Part shown: in pieces, positions 1 through 9,073 of the stretch
Position numbering within the stretch: the first letter of the stretch is position 1
How the letters are laid out: every line of letters starts with the position of its first letter
Notes under the pieces: model-generated
Databases searched by the model: none
What the model saw: the letters and a program-made list of their open reading frames with translations, nothing else
What the model was told of the DNA's origin: nothing
Assembly (NCBI GenBank): GCA_946886065.1
Contig: CAMPHU010000087.1
Coordinates: 1 to 17,368, forward strand
Direction of reading: 5' to 3'
Origin: an uncultured Massilia sp.
Lineage (GTDB): Bacteria > Pseudomonadota > Gammaproteobacteria > Burkholderiales > Burkholderiaceae
DNA length: 17,368 bases
Program-made: the position numbers and the translations under genes

Positions 1-195
1 CCTCCCGCTACGCCATGGCGGCCGGTGAGGCGCAGGTCCTGTTTCTCGTGCGTGAAGGTGGAGAACTCCCGGGTAGATAGCCGCGGAAATTCCGCCGCGC
101 GGGAAGAGGCGGGACGGCTGGTCAGCCTGATCCGCCGGCACTTGCGCGCCGCGAAACGGCAGGCGAGCAGCGCCGCGGCTCTGCGGGCAGGCAAT
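1..195. other. Unassigned edge region, no gene supported
   Basis: No gene can be called with confidence here. A plus-strand frame beginning at base 3 stays open until a TAG at 78-80 and could be the last 25 codons of a gene cut by the edge. A minus-strand frame over the same bases is also open and has GC-rich third positions. Neither gives a recognisable motif. The rest, up to the terminator at 196, shows nothing clear. Confidence 0.3.
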
Positions 196-221
196 AAAAA
201 AGCGCTCCCGCGGGAGCGCTT
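196..221 (-). terminator. Rho-independent terminator of the selO-to-isomerase gene block
   Basis: A perfect 10-bp inverted repeat pairs 200-209 with 212-221 (arms AAGCGCTCCC and GGGAGCGCTT). The A-run at 196-201 becomes the T-tract when read on the minus strand. It lies 22 bp past the stop of the last isomerase gene, which is the expected place. On the plus strand the stem is followed only by CTTCTTCG, so termination in that direction should be weak. Confidence 0.85.
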
Positions 222-242
222 CTTCGTCAGCCGAGCCAGTGA

Positions 243-1019
243 TTACTGGACCTTGGCCTTCTTGACCAGGCTTTCGCGATACTGCGCCAGCTGACGCTGC
301 TGCAGCTGTTCCGCGACCTGCTGCTTGACTTCTTCCAGGGCCGGGACCTTGGCTGCACGGGTGTCTTCCAGCTTGATCACGTGGTAGCCGAACTGGGTCT
401 TCACCGGGGTTTCGGTGATGGCGCCTTTTTGCAGCGAGGTCATGGCCTTCGAGAACTCAGGCACGAAGGTCGCCGGGCTGGCCCAGTCCAGGTCGCCGCC
501 GTTGGCTGCGCTGCCGTCTTTCGACTGCTTGGCCAGTTCTTCGAACTTGGCACCGCCCTTCAGCTTGGCGATGATGGCCTTGGCTTCCTCTTCGGTGCCC
601 ACCAGGATATGGCGTGCGTGGTATTCCTTGTCGCCCACCTGCGCCTTGTACTTGTCGTACTCGGCCTTGATGTCGGCATCCTTGACCGGGTTCTTCTTGA
701 CGTAGTCCGCGAGCATGGCGTTGATGATGATGCTCTGGCGGGCATTGTCGATCGCTGCCTTCACGTCGGCGCGGGCGCCGATGTTCTGCTTGTCGGCTTC
801 CTGGATCAACACTTCGCGGCCGATCAGGTCACGCTTGATCGCTTCGCGCAGCTGCGGAGAATCGGTGGCGCGGCCCTGGGCGACGACTTGCTTGACCAGC
901 TGGTCTACCTTGGCCGCCGGAATCGGCTTGCCATTGACGGTAGCAACGTTTTGCGCGAATGCTGGCATGGCAACCATTGCGGTCATGGCTAACAACAGGC
1001 GGGCTGGCTTCAAAATCAT
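243..1019 (-). CDS. Secreted parvulin-type peptidyl-prolyl cis-trans isomerase (copy 1)
   Basis: This is a 258-residue periplasmic foldase of the PpiC/SurA/PrsA type, which accelerates prolyl-bond isomerisation in exported proteins. Residues 1-22 form a signal peptide (KPAR, hydrophobic core, cleavage near AFA-Q). Residues 25-130 are a helical SurA-like N-terminal region. Residues about 131-228 are the parvulin domain, with the typical RHILV start, FEELAKQSKD, NGGDLDW and GYHVIKLED motifs. A basic, Gln-rich tail follows. The ATG at 1019 is chosen because the signal peptide starts there and an AGGATC ribosome site precedes it; an upstream in-frame ATG at 1121 would add 34 unrelated residues before the signal peptide. 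It is a close tandem paralogue of the next gene upstream. Confidence 0.93.
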   Translation of the reverse strand: MILKPARLLLAMTAMVAMPAFAQNVATVNGKPIPAAKVDQLVKQVVAQGRATDSPQLREAIKRDLIGREVLIQEADKQNIGARADVKAAIDNARQSIIINAMLADYVKKNPVKDADIKAEYDKYKAQVGDKEYHARHILVGTEEEAKAIIAKLKGGAKFEELAKQSKDGSAANGGDLDWASPATFVPEFSKAMTSLQKGAITETPVKTQFGYHVIKLEDTRAAKVPALEEVKQQVAEQLQQRQLAQYRESLVKKAKVQ

Positions 1020-1124
1020 TGTTGAGATCCTATATAAACACGAAAAGTATCGCCGCGGGCGACGAGAACCGGCGCCGAACCAGGACAGTCTCAAGCCTGG
1101 ATGCGGCGCCGGCGACAGCACATA

Positions 1125-1904
1125 TTACTGCACCTTTGCCTTTTTGACCATTTGCTCCTGGTAGGCCTGGAGCTTCTGCTGGGTCAGGGATTCCGCGATC
1201 TGCGGCTTGACTTCCTCCAGCGACGGCAGCTTGGCTGCGCGGGTGTCGTCCAGCTTGATCACGTGGTAGCCAGCCTGGGTCTTGACCGGCGTCTCGGTGA
1301 TGGCGCCCTTCTGCAGGCCGGTGAAGCCGGCAGCGAACTCAGGCGGGAACGAGGCCGGCACGGCCCAGTCCAGGTCGCCGCCAGTATTGGCGGTGCCGGT
1401 GTCCTTCGACTGCTTGGCCAGATCCTCGAACTTGGCGCCGCCCTTGAGCTTGGCGATGACGGCCTTGGCGTCGGCTTCGTTCTCGGTCAGGATGTGGCGC
1501 ACATGGTATTCCTTGTCGCCGGTCTGGGCCTTGAACTTGTCGTACTCGGCCTTGATTTCCGCGTCGCTCACCGGGTTCTTGGCGATGTAGTCCTTGGCGA
1601 GCTGGTTCACGACGATCGCCTGGCGCGCGTTGTCCAGCGCTGCCTTGACCTCGGGCTTTTTGTCGTAGCCTTGCTTGATGGCTTCCTGCATCAGCACTTC
1701 TCGCTCGATGAGGCCTTGCTTGATCATGGCACGCAGTTGCGGCGAATCCTGGCCCTGGCCTTGGGCCACGACTTGCTTGACCATTGCTTCGGCACGCGCC
1801 GAGGGGATCGGCTTGCCGTTGACCACTGCGAGGTTCTGGGCAAAGGCGGGCGCCGCTGCAACGGCGATCAGAGCTAACAGCAGGCGTGCTGGCTTAAAAG
1901 TCAT
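1125..1904 (-). CDS. Secreted parvulin-type peptidyl-prolyl cis-trans isomerase (copy 2)
   Basis: This 259-residue protein has the same layout as its downstream neighbour: a signal peptide (1-22, KPARLLLAL core, AFA-Q cleavage), a SurA-like helical region, and a parvulin domain from about residue 131 with VRHILTE, FEDLAKQSKD, GGDLDWA and GYHVIKLDD. It ends in the same KKAKVQ motif as copy 1, so the two are recent tandem duplicates. The ATG at 1904 follows an AGGAA ribosome site. It should act in the periplasm on folding of exported or outer-membrane proteins; the actual clients cannot be read from the sequence. A 106-bp gap separates it from bolA, so it may have its own promoter as well as read-through. 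Confidence 0.93.
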   Translation of the reverse strand: MTFKPARLLLALIAVAAAPAFAQNLAVVNGKPIPSARAEAMVKQVVAQGQGQDSPQLRAMIKQGLIEREVLMQEAIKQGYDKKPEVKAALDNARQAIVVNQLAKDYIAKNPVSDAEIKAEYDKFKAQTGDKEYHVRHILTENEADAKAVIAKLKGGAKFEDLAKQSKDTGTANTGGDLDWAVPASFPPEFAAGFTGLQKGAITETPVKTQAGYHVIKLDDTRAAKLPSLEEVKPQIAESLTQQKLQAYQEQMVKKAKVQ

Positions 1905-1943
1905 GTGGTGTTCCTGTAGCGGGGTGTTTGCTTGGACGAGGTT

Positions 1944-1971
1944 AGCGTAGTTTTTGTAACAACCGGTTCAA
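1944..1971 (-). promoter_or_regulatory. Possible sigma70 promoter for the isomerase pair
   Basis: Read on the minus strand, TTGAAC (1966-1971) is followed after 16 bp by TACGCT (1944-1949), about 40 bp upstream of the ATG of isomerase copy 2. The -35 is reasonable and the -10 is poor. It is listed because the 106-bp gap after tightly packed genes suggests an internal promoter. Confidence 0.25.
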
Positions 1972-2010
1972 TTGTCGGCGAGTTTTCTTAAAGCAGCCTG
2001 AAGCCGACCT

Positions 2011-2295
2011 TCAGGACTGCTCGGAAGGCGCGACCGCCGTGATGGCGAGCGCGTGGATTTCCGCTTTGTTAATCATTTCGTGCACGGCATCATACACAAG
2101 ACGATGCCGCATGACTAGCGTGCGGCCCTCGAACCGGTCGGAGACGATTTTCACGCTGTAATGGCTGCCGCCCGAGGCCGCGCCCGCATGGCCGGCATGG
2201 AGGTGAGAATCGTCCGTGATTTCCAGTACGGACGGGCTCAATTCGGCCTGCAGGCGGGCGCGCAGGCGTTCGGTACGGTCGGTCGGGGTGCTCAT
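2011..2295 (-). CDS. BolA family protein
   Basis: This is a 94-residue BolA-like protein. The N-terminal helix ([13 protein letters not shown]), a central strand ending in DDSHLHAGH, the [14 protein letters not shown] segment, and the C-terminal [11 protein letters not shown] and IHALAI elements match the family and its normal length. BolA proteins partner with monothiol glutaredoxins through a bridging Fe-S cluster and also affect stress response and morphology; which role applies here is not shown. Its ATG overlaps the yciB stop codon (ATGA, 2292-2295), which implies translational coupling. Placement next to septation protein A is consistent with an envelope or stress setting. Confidence 0.93.
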   Translation of the reverse strand: MSTPTDRTERLRARLQAELSPSVLEITDDSHLHAGHAGAASGGSHYSVKIVSDRFEGRTLVMRHRLVYDAVHEMINKAEIHALAITAVAPSEQS

Positions 2296-2921
2296 GCGTC
2301 CTCCTCAATATGTTTGGAAAGCATCAGGGTCTGGACAAGCACGAAGGCGAAGAAAATGCCGGTGAAGCCGAACAGCTTGAAGCTGACCCAGGCGCTGGTA
2401 TCCGTGCGGAACACCACGAAGGCCATGAGCAGGTTCAGCAGGCCCATGGCGAAGAAGAAGGCGATCCAGGTATAGCCGACCCGGCTCCAGACCGGGTCGG
2501 GCAGCTTGACGCTGGCTTCCATCACGGTGCGCATCAGGTTCTTGCGGTAGAAGACCTGGGCCACCAGCAGGGCGAGGGCGAAGGCCCAGTACAGGATGGT
2601 CGGCTTCCACTTGATGAAAGTATCGTCGTGGAAATAGATAGTGGCGCCGCCGGCGACCACGATCACCCCCAGGGACAGCCACAGCATGCCGTCGACCTTG
2701 CGGCCCCGTACCAGCAGGTAGCCGATCTGCAGGAAGGTGGCGACGATCGCGACCGCCGTCGCCAGCAGGATCGCCGACTGGTCGGCCGGCACCGCGCCGC
2801 CCGCGATCAGGCCGCCGAGGAACTGGGTGACCAGGCCATGGGCCCACTCCTGGTGGCTTTCGCCGTATTTGTAGGTGCCGAAGAACAGGATGACCGGGAA
2901 CAGGTCGAACAGGAATTTCAT
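2292..2921 (-). CDS. yciB: Inner-membrane septation protein A (YciB/IspZ family)
   Basis: This is a 209-residue polytopic inner-membrane protein. It opens with the characteristic [20 protein letters not shown] segment. Further hydrophobic segments lie around residues 46-68, 78-97, 105-125, 140-167 and 175-200, with the typical [10 protein letters not shown] and [12 protein letters not shown] family motifs between and within them. It is somewhat longer than enterobacterial YciB, mainly from an extra stretch after TM1 (SHQEWAHG to GAVPAD). The family is linked to cell envelope synthesis and septation, but its molecular activity is not established. It lies 13 bp after msrB and overlaps bolA by 4 bp. 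The start is supported by a GAGGAT ribosome site. Confidence 0.93.
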   Translation of the reverse strand: MKFLFDLFPVILFFGTYKYGESHQEWAHGLVTQFLGGLIAGGAVPADQSAILLATAVAIVATFLQIGYLLVRGRKVDGMLWLSLGVIVVAGGATIYFHDDTFIKWKPTILYWAFALALLVAQVFYRKNLMRTVMEASVKLPDPVWSRVGYTWIAFFFAMGLLNLLMAFVVFRTDTSAWVSFKLFGFTGIFFAFVLVQTLMLSKHIEEDA

Positions 2922-2934
2922 TGGGTGCGTATCC

Positions 2935-3342
2935 TCAGACGGGTTCGAAGCGCAGGGCGGCGGAATTGATGCAGTAGCGCAGGCCGGTCGGCGGCGGGCC
3001 GTCGGGGAAGACGTGGCCCAGGTGGGCGTCGCAGACCGCGCAGATGATTTCGGTGCGCAGCATGCCGTGGGTGCGGTCTTCCTTCTCGATCACATTGTTC
3101 GGGTCGAGGGCGCGGAAATAGCTGGGCCAGCCGCAGCCTGAATCGAATTTGGCGTCCGATTCGAACAGGGCGGTGCCGCAGCACACGCAGTGGTAGATGC
3201 CGTGCTCATGGTGGTCCCAGTACTTGCCGGTGAAGGCGCGTTCGGTCGCGGCGTGGCGCGTCACCTGGTATTCCATCGGGTCGAGCTGGGAACGCCACTC
3301 GGCGTCGGTCTTGCTGATTTTGTCGGTCATTTTGTCGGTCAT
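2935..3342 (-). CDS. msrB: Peptide-methionine (R)-S-oxide reductase MsrB
   Basis: This 135-residue cytoplasmic enzyme reduces the R form of methionine sulfoxide in proteins, using thioredoxin. The zinc-binding pairs are visible as CVCC and CAVC. GCGWPSY, the GHVFPDGP segment and the catalytic-Cys segment [11 protein letters not shown] near the C-terminus are all present. No signal peptide or fused MsrA domain is seen. The first ATG (3342) is preceded by GGGAG. An in-frame second start lies four codons on because ATGACCGACAAA is duplicated, so the N-terminus may be MTDKMTDK or MTDK. Its position right after selO fits joint handling of oxidative damage. Confidence 0.95.
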   Translation of the reverse strand: MTDKMTDKISKTDAEWRSQLDPMEYQVTRHAATERAFTGKYWDHHEHGIYHCVCCGTALFESDAKFDSGCGWPSYFRALDPNNVIEKEDRTHGMLRTEIICAVCDAHLGHVFPDGPPPTGLRYCINSAALRFEPV

Positions 3343-3359
3343 GATGGTCGGTCTCCCGG

Positions 3360-4979
<1,620 letters not shown>

Positions 4980-5004
4980 TGACGACTCTCCTCTAGCCAC
5001 GTTA

Positions 5005-5021
5005 CAACTTTCATCAAGTTG
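5005..5021. promoter_or_regulatory. Candidate operator between selO and the acyl-CoA ligase gene
   Basis: A perfect 6-bp inverted repeat, CAACTT and AAGTTG, is separated by 5 bp (TCATC). It sits in the middle of the 65-bp gap between two divergent start codons, where both promoters must overlap. This suggests a shared regulator site. No family can be assigned. Confidence 0.35.
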
Positions 5022-5044
5022 CCAAATTGTTCATGGAGACGCCA

Positions 5045-6697
5045 ATGACCGACTACCCGATGAGCCCCCTGATGGGCCAGATGATGGACCAGCCGCTGCT
5101 GATCTCGAGCATTATCGAGTTCGCCGCGCGCCACTATGGCGACAGCGAGATCGTCTCGCGCCGGGTGGAAGGCGACATCCACCGCTACACCTACCGCGAG
5201 TGCGAGCAGCGCTCGCGCAAGCTGGCCCATGCGCTGGCCGGCCTGGGCGTCAGGATGGGCGACCGGGTCGCCACCCTGGCCTGGAACGGCTACCGCCACA
5301 TGGAGCTGTACTACGGCGTGTCCGGCTCCGGCGCTGTCCTGCACACCATCAACCCGCGCCTGCACCCTGAGCAGATCGCCTACATCGTCAACCACGCCGA
5401 AGACCAGTTCCTGTTCTTCGACCTGACTTTCCTGCCCGCCATCGAGATCATGGCGCGCACCTGCAAGACCGTGAAGGGCTACGTGGCCATGTGCGGCCGC
5501 GAGCACATGCCGCGCGAGACCAGCATCCCCATGCTGCTGTGCTACGAGGAGCTGGTCGGCGCCGCTCCCGATGACTACCGCTGGCCGCAGTTCGACGAAC
5601 GCAGCGCCGCGGCCCTGTGCTACACCTCGGGCACCACCGGCAACCCGAAGGGCGCGCTGTACTCGCACCGCTCGACGGTGCTGCATGCCTACGCCTCGGC
5701 CATGCCGAACGCCCTCAACGTGTCCTCGGCCGACGTGGTCCTGCCGGTGGTGCCGATGTTCCACGTGAACGCCTGGGGCCTGCCCTATTCGGTGCTGCTG
5801 TCCGGCGCCAAGATGGTCTATCCGGGCGCGGCGCTGGACGGCAGGTCGCTCTATGAGCTGTTCGAGCAGGAGGGCGTGACCTTCTCGGCCGGGGTCCCGA
5901 CCGTCTGGCTCGGCCTGATCAACTACGTGCTGCAGAACGACCTGCGCTTTTCCACCTTCCGCCGCACCGTCATCGGCGGCTCGGCCTGTCCGCCGGCGAT
6001 GATGGACACCCTGATCGACCGCCTGCGCGTGCAGGTGGTCCACGCCTGGGGCATGACGGAAATGTCGCCGCTGGGCACCGCCTGCACCCTGATGGGCAAG
6101 CACCTGGCGCTGCCGGTCGAGGACCAGCGCGCCGTGCTGCGCAAGCAGGGCCACGCGATCTACGGGGTCGACATGAAGATCGTCGACGACGACGGCAGCG
6201 AACTGCCCTGGGACGGCAGCACCTACGGCCACCTGCTGGTGAAGGGTCCCTGGGTGGTGTCCGGGTATTTCCGCGGCGAGGGCGGCGAGGTGCTGCGGGA
6301 CGGCTGGTTCCCTACCGGCGACGTGGCCACCATCGACCCCGACGGCTACCTGGGCATCACCGACCGCAGCAAGGACGTGATCAAGTCCGGCGGCGAATGG
6401 ATCGGCTCGATCGACCTGGAGAACATCGCCATGGCCCATCCGGCCGTCCTGCAGGCGGCCTGCATCGGCGTGCAGCACGCGAAGTGGAGCGAACGTCCGC
6501 TGCTGGTCGTGGTGCGCCGGCCCGGCATGGAGGTGTCCGCGGAGGAGCTGCTCGCCTTCTTCGAGGGCAAGGTCGCCAAATGGTGGATCCCGGACGACGT
6601 GGTCTTCGCCGACAGCCTGCCGGTAGGCGGCACCGGCAAGGTCCAGAAGAACAAGCTGCGCGAGGCCTACCAGGAATACCGCCTGCCCACGGCGTGA
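5045..6697 (+). CDS. AMP-forming acyl-CoA synthetase (AlkK/DmdB-like fatty acid--CoA ligase)
   Basis: This is a 550-residue ANL-superfamily enzyme that activates a carboxylic acid with ATP to an acyl-adenylate and then to acyl-CoA. The motifs are the P-loop YTSGTTGNPKG (from residue 193), HAWGMTEMSPLG (333-344), the ribose-binding D426 in PTGDVA, DRSKDVIKSGGEWI, and the catalytic Lys532 in GGTGKVQKNKL. The N-terminal IINPRL-like segment (HTINPRLHPEQIAYIVNHAED) is typical of medium-chain AlkK-type and methylthiopropionate-type (DmdB) ligases. The true acid is unknown. ATG 5045 is preferred because GGAGA precedes it by 6 bp; in-frame starts at 5033 (ATG) and 5027 (TTG) are less well placed. It probably feeds the beta-oxidation enzymes encoded downstream. 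Confidence 0.9.
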   Translation: MTDYPMSPLMGQMMDQPLLISSIIEFAARHYGDSEIVSRRVEGDIHRYTYRECEQRSRKLAHALAGLGVRMGDRVATLAWNGYRHMELYYGVSGSGAVLHTINPRLHPEQIAYIVNHAEDQFLFFDLTFLPAIEIMARTCKTVKGYVAMCGREHMPRETSIPMLLCYEELVGAAPDDYRWPQFDERSAAALCYTSGTTGNPKGALYSHRSTVLHAYASAMPNALNVSSADVVLPVVPMFHVNAWGLPYSVLLSGAKMVYPGAALDGRSLYELFEQEGVTFSAGVPTVWLGLINYVLQNDLRFSTFRRTVIGGSACPPAMMDTLIDRLRVQVVHAWGMTEMSPLGTACTLMGKHLALPVEDQRAVLRKQGHAIYGVDMKIVDDDGSELPWDGSTYGHLLVKGPWVVSGYFRGEGGEVLRDGWFPTGDVATIDPDGYLGITDRSKDVIKSGGEWIGSIDLENIAMAHPAVLQAACIGVQHAKWSERPLLVVVRRPGMEVSAEELLAFFEGKVAKWWIPDDVVFADSLPVGGTGKVQKNKLREAYQEYRLPTA

Positions 6698-6789
6698 ATG
6701 GCGCGCGGCCACAGCCGCGCCCGCGCTGCGCCGCATTCCTGTGCTTGGCTGTATGCTCGGCCTTATCGTCATGTGCACGGAGGCCCCGC

Positions 6790-7938
6790 ATGCATCCCTC
6801 GAATATCGTCCTGCTGGAATTCCATCCGGAGCGCGACAACCTGACCCATGACAAGGAGTTGCGCGACGGCCTGTCGGTGGCCCTGCGCATGGGGAAGACG
6901 CTCTGGCTGGCCAACGACGAATCGGTCAGCATCGAGCGCCTGACGCTGGCCGACAAGGACAGCTCGGGCAAGAGCAGCTTCACCAGCGGCCACCGGCAGT
7001 TCGCCCTGCACGACTTCCTCGACCTGCCGCTGCCGCCCCATGGCGAAAGCGAGGACGACATCAACGAGGCCGACATCGAAGGGCTGGCCTGCGACGACAA
7101 GTACATGTGGCTGGTCGGTTCGCACAGCCTGCGGCGCAAGCAGCCCAAGCCGGACGACGGCGCCAGGAAGGCGCACAAGCGCCTGTGCTCAGTGGGCGCC
7201 GACGGCAACCGCTACCTGCTGGCGCGCATCCCGGTCGTCACGGAGAACGGCGAGACCACCCTGGCGAAGGAGGTCGGGCACAAGGGCAAGCGGCGCACCG
7301 CCGCGCTGCTGCGCGGAGACCAGCACGGCAACGAACTGACCGCGCTGCTCAAGGAGGACGAGCACTTCGGCCCCTTCCTGGCCATTCCGGGCAAGGACAA
7401 CGGCTTCGACATCGAGGGCATCGCGGTGGCGGGCAAGCATGTGCTGCTTGGCCTGCGCGGTCCGGTGCTGCGCGGGTGGGCGGCCATCCTCGAGGTGGCC
7501 CTGGTCGAGGACGAGCAGCCAGGCAAGCTGCGCCTGGCGCCGGTCGACGGCGAGGGCCGGATGGTCGTCAAGCACTTCGTCGACCTGCACGGCCTGGGCA
7601 TCCGCGACCTGTGCGTGCAGGGCAAGGACCTGCTGATCCTGGCCGGCCCGACCATGGACCTGGACGGCCCGGTGTACGTCTACCGCTGGCGCGGCGGCGC
7701 GGCGCCGGACAAGGAGACGGTGATGCCGCACGAGCGCCTCGAGCGCGTCCTGAGCCTGCCCTACGGCGAGGGCGTCGACCATCCCGAGGGCATGACCCTG
7801 TTTCCGGGCGCGAAAGGCGCCGGCGACGGATTGATGGTGGTCTACGATTCGGCCTCGGCCAGCCGCCAGATCGGCGACAGCATCATCGTGGCGGACGTCT
7901 TTCCGCTGCCCCGGCAGACCAGGCGCAAGGGCGGCTGA
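6790..7938 (+). CDS. DUF3616 domain-containing protein
   Basis: This 382-residue protein appears cytoplasmic: it has no signal peptide or membrane segment. It matches the look of the DUF3616 family, whose function is unknown. Three related motifs are spaced through it: DIEGLA at residue 95, DIEGIA at 207 and DHPEGM at 330. Such periodic D-x-E-G motifs, each followed by a short hydrophobic strand (MWLVGS, VLLGLRGP, LMVVYDS), are reminiscent of phytase-like beta-propellers; that is inference. GGAGG lies 8 bp before the ATG. It starts 92 bp after the acyl-CoA ligase on the same strand, so co-transcription is possible but unproven. It ends 7 bp from the convergent membrane-protein gene. Confidence 0.75.
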   Translation: MHPSNIVLLEFHPERDNLTHDKELRDGLSVALRMGKTLWLANDESVSIERLTLADKDSSGKSSFTSGHRQFALHDFLDLPLPPHGESEDDINEADIEGLACDDKYMWLVGSHSLRRKQPKPDDGARKAHKRLCSVGADGNRYLLARIPVVTENGETTLAKEVGHKGKRRTAALLRGDQHGNELTALLKEDEHFGPFLAIPGKDNGFDIEGIAVAGKHVLLGLRGPVLRGWAAILEVALVEDEQPGKLRLAPVDGEGRMVVKHFVDLHGLGIRDLCVQGKDLLILAGPTMDLDGPVYVYRWRGGAAPDKETVMPHERLERVLSLPYGEGVDHPEGMTLFPGAKGAGDGLMVVYDSASASRQIGDSIIVADVFPLPRQTRRKGG

Positions 7939-7945
7939 ACAGGAC

Positions 7946-8449
7946 TCAGCGCCTCAGCGCGCCGACGGCCGACCAGAGTACCCGGGGTAGCTGGTACAAG
8001 ACATAGCCGCCCGCCGCGAGGACGCAGGCGACCAGCACCGGCAGCACCGGGCCGAAGGCGTAAGTCATGCCGAATGCGAAGCCGAGCAGGGTTTCGGAGC
8101 GGTAGATGGGATAGAAGAGCGCCAGCAGCAGGAGTCCCTGCATCAGGTATTCGCACAGGTCGGTCCGCCCCAGGCTGAAGAACAGGGCGACGGCGGCGCC
8201 GAACACCAGCCCGCCGACGCATCCGGGAATCGCGCCCGAGGCAGCCGCCACCCCGCCGTAGCGCGCCTCGATGCGCGAGGCGGCCACCCAGGCCAGCAGC
8301 GGAAGCAGGAGCAAGCCCCACCAGTTGGAGATGGACGGCATGTCGGCGCGCGCCAGCAGGTGGTGGGCCGGCACGCCCGTGGTGAGCTGCTGCCAGGCGA
8401 GCAGGAGACCGGTGGCTAGCGCCACGGCGAGAGTAAGTTGGCGGCGCAT
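7946..8449 (-). CDS. Small polytopic membrane protein, unknown function (paralogue A)
   Basis: I do not recognise this 167-residue protein. It has about five hydrophobic segments (residues 4-20, 43-57, 75-92, 101-115 and 121-152) and few charged residues, so it is an inner-membrane protein. It is a colinear paralogue of the gene just upstream: SNWWGLLLLP falls at residues 41-50 in both, and YPIYR, then LLGF, then YAFGP with PVL are shared. GAGGAG precedes the ATG. The paralogue is 39 bp upstream, so the pair is probably one transcript. The 3' end is 7 bp from the convergent DUF3616 gene, leaving no room for a terminator between them. Confidence 0.75.
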   Translation of the reverse strand: MRRQLTLAVALATGLLLAWQQLTTGVPAHHLLARADMPSISNWWGLLLLPLLAWVAASRIEARYGGVAAASGAIPGCVGGLVFGAAVALFFSLGRTDLCEYLMQGLLLLALFYPIYRSETLLGFAFGMTYAFGPVLPVLVACVLAAGGYVLYQLPRVLWSAVGALRR

Positions 8450-8488
8450 GCTGACTCCTCGTTAAGCGGGACACGAGGATTGTGGCAG

Positions 8489-9073
8489 CTATTTGGCAGA
8501 ACGCAATGCGGACTGCATGTTTTGCTGCGATTGCTGCGATTGCTGCGATTGCTGCGATTGCTGGTTTGTTGGCCTGGGCTGCTCGGAGCGCGGCGCCTCG
8601 GCCAGCAACCAGAGCAGGCGCATGCCGTGATGGCCCAGGTAGAACGCGGGCGCCAGCGCGCAGGCCGCGAGCACCGGGATCACGGGGCCGAAGGCATACG
8701 CCGCCCCGAACACGAAGCCCAGCAGGCAGCCTGCCCGGTAGATCGGATAGGCCAAGGTCAGCAGCACCAGGCCTTCGCCCAGGAACTCGAACAGGTCCAG
8801 CCGGCCGTGTTCGTAGAAGAAAGCCAGCGCACCCCCGAACAGCAAGGCGCCGATCGCGTCCTTGAGAAAAGCCTCGCCATCGTAGCCGGGACGCACGCGT
8901 CCCAGTGCGATCCAGGTCATGGCGGGCAGGAGGAGCAAACCCCACCAGTTGGAGAAGGCGGGAAACGCCGCCTCCTCGAACAAGTAATGCACCGACACGC
9001 CCTCGGCGGCATGCTGAACGGCGAGCACAAGGGCGACGACCAGCGTCACCCTGAAGGTGATTTTGCTGCGCAT
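8489..9073 (-). CDS. Small polytopic membrane protein with QQS-repeat tail, unknown function (paralogue B)
   Basis: This 194-residue protein shares its first 155 residues, colinearly, with paralogue A (SNWWGLLLLP at 41-50, YPIYR at 109-113, AYAFGP at 125-130). It has about five hydrophobic segments and so is an inner-membrane protein. Unlike A it carries a soluble C-terminal tail with a (QQS)n stretch at residues 171-184, encoded by a 9-bp tandem repeat. A GAGGAG ribosome site precedes the ATG. With A it forms a two-gene unit transcribed away from the hydratase/dehydrogenase gene. No enzymatic motif is visible, and the function is unknown. Confidence 0.75.
   Translation of the reverse strand: MRSKITFRVTLVVALVLAVQHAAEGVSVHYLFEEAAFPAFSNWWGLLLLPAMTWIALGRVRPGYDGEAFLKDAIGALLFGGALAFFYEHGRLDLFEFLGEGLVLLTLAYPIYRAGCLLGFVFGAAYAFGPVIPVLAACALAPAFYLGHHGMRLLWLLAEAPRSEQPRPTNQQSQQSQQSQQSQQNMQSALRSAK
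8524..8563 (-). repeat. 9-bp tandem repeat coding for QQS
   Basis: Four perfect copies of GCTGCGATT run from 8524 to 8559, followed by a partial copy. The unit is three codons (CAG CAA TCG read on the minus strand), so gain or loss of copies would keep the frame of paralogue B and only change tail length. Confidence 0.9.

Noticed and set aside
25..294. An 89-codon plus-strand open frame at the left edge.
   Set aside because: It runs through the terminator hairpin and into the antisense of the isomerase gene, so it is not a plausible gene.
6700..6721. GC-rich hairpin after the acyl-CoA ligase as a terminator.
   Set aside because: The arms need a 2-nt bulge and there is no T-run, so an intrinsic terminator is not supported.
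8521..8563. Possible CRISPR-like short repeats.
   Set aside because: Units are 9 bp, contiguous without spacers, and encode QQS in frame; this is a coding minisatellite.
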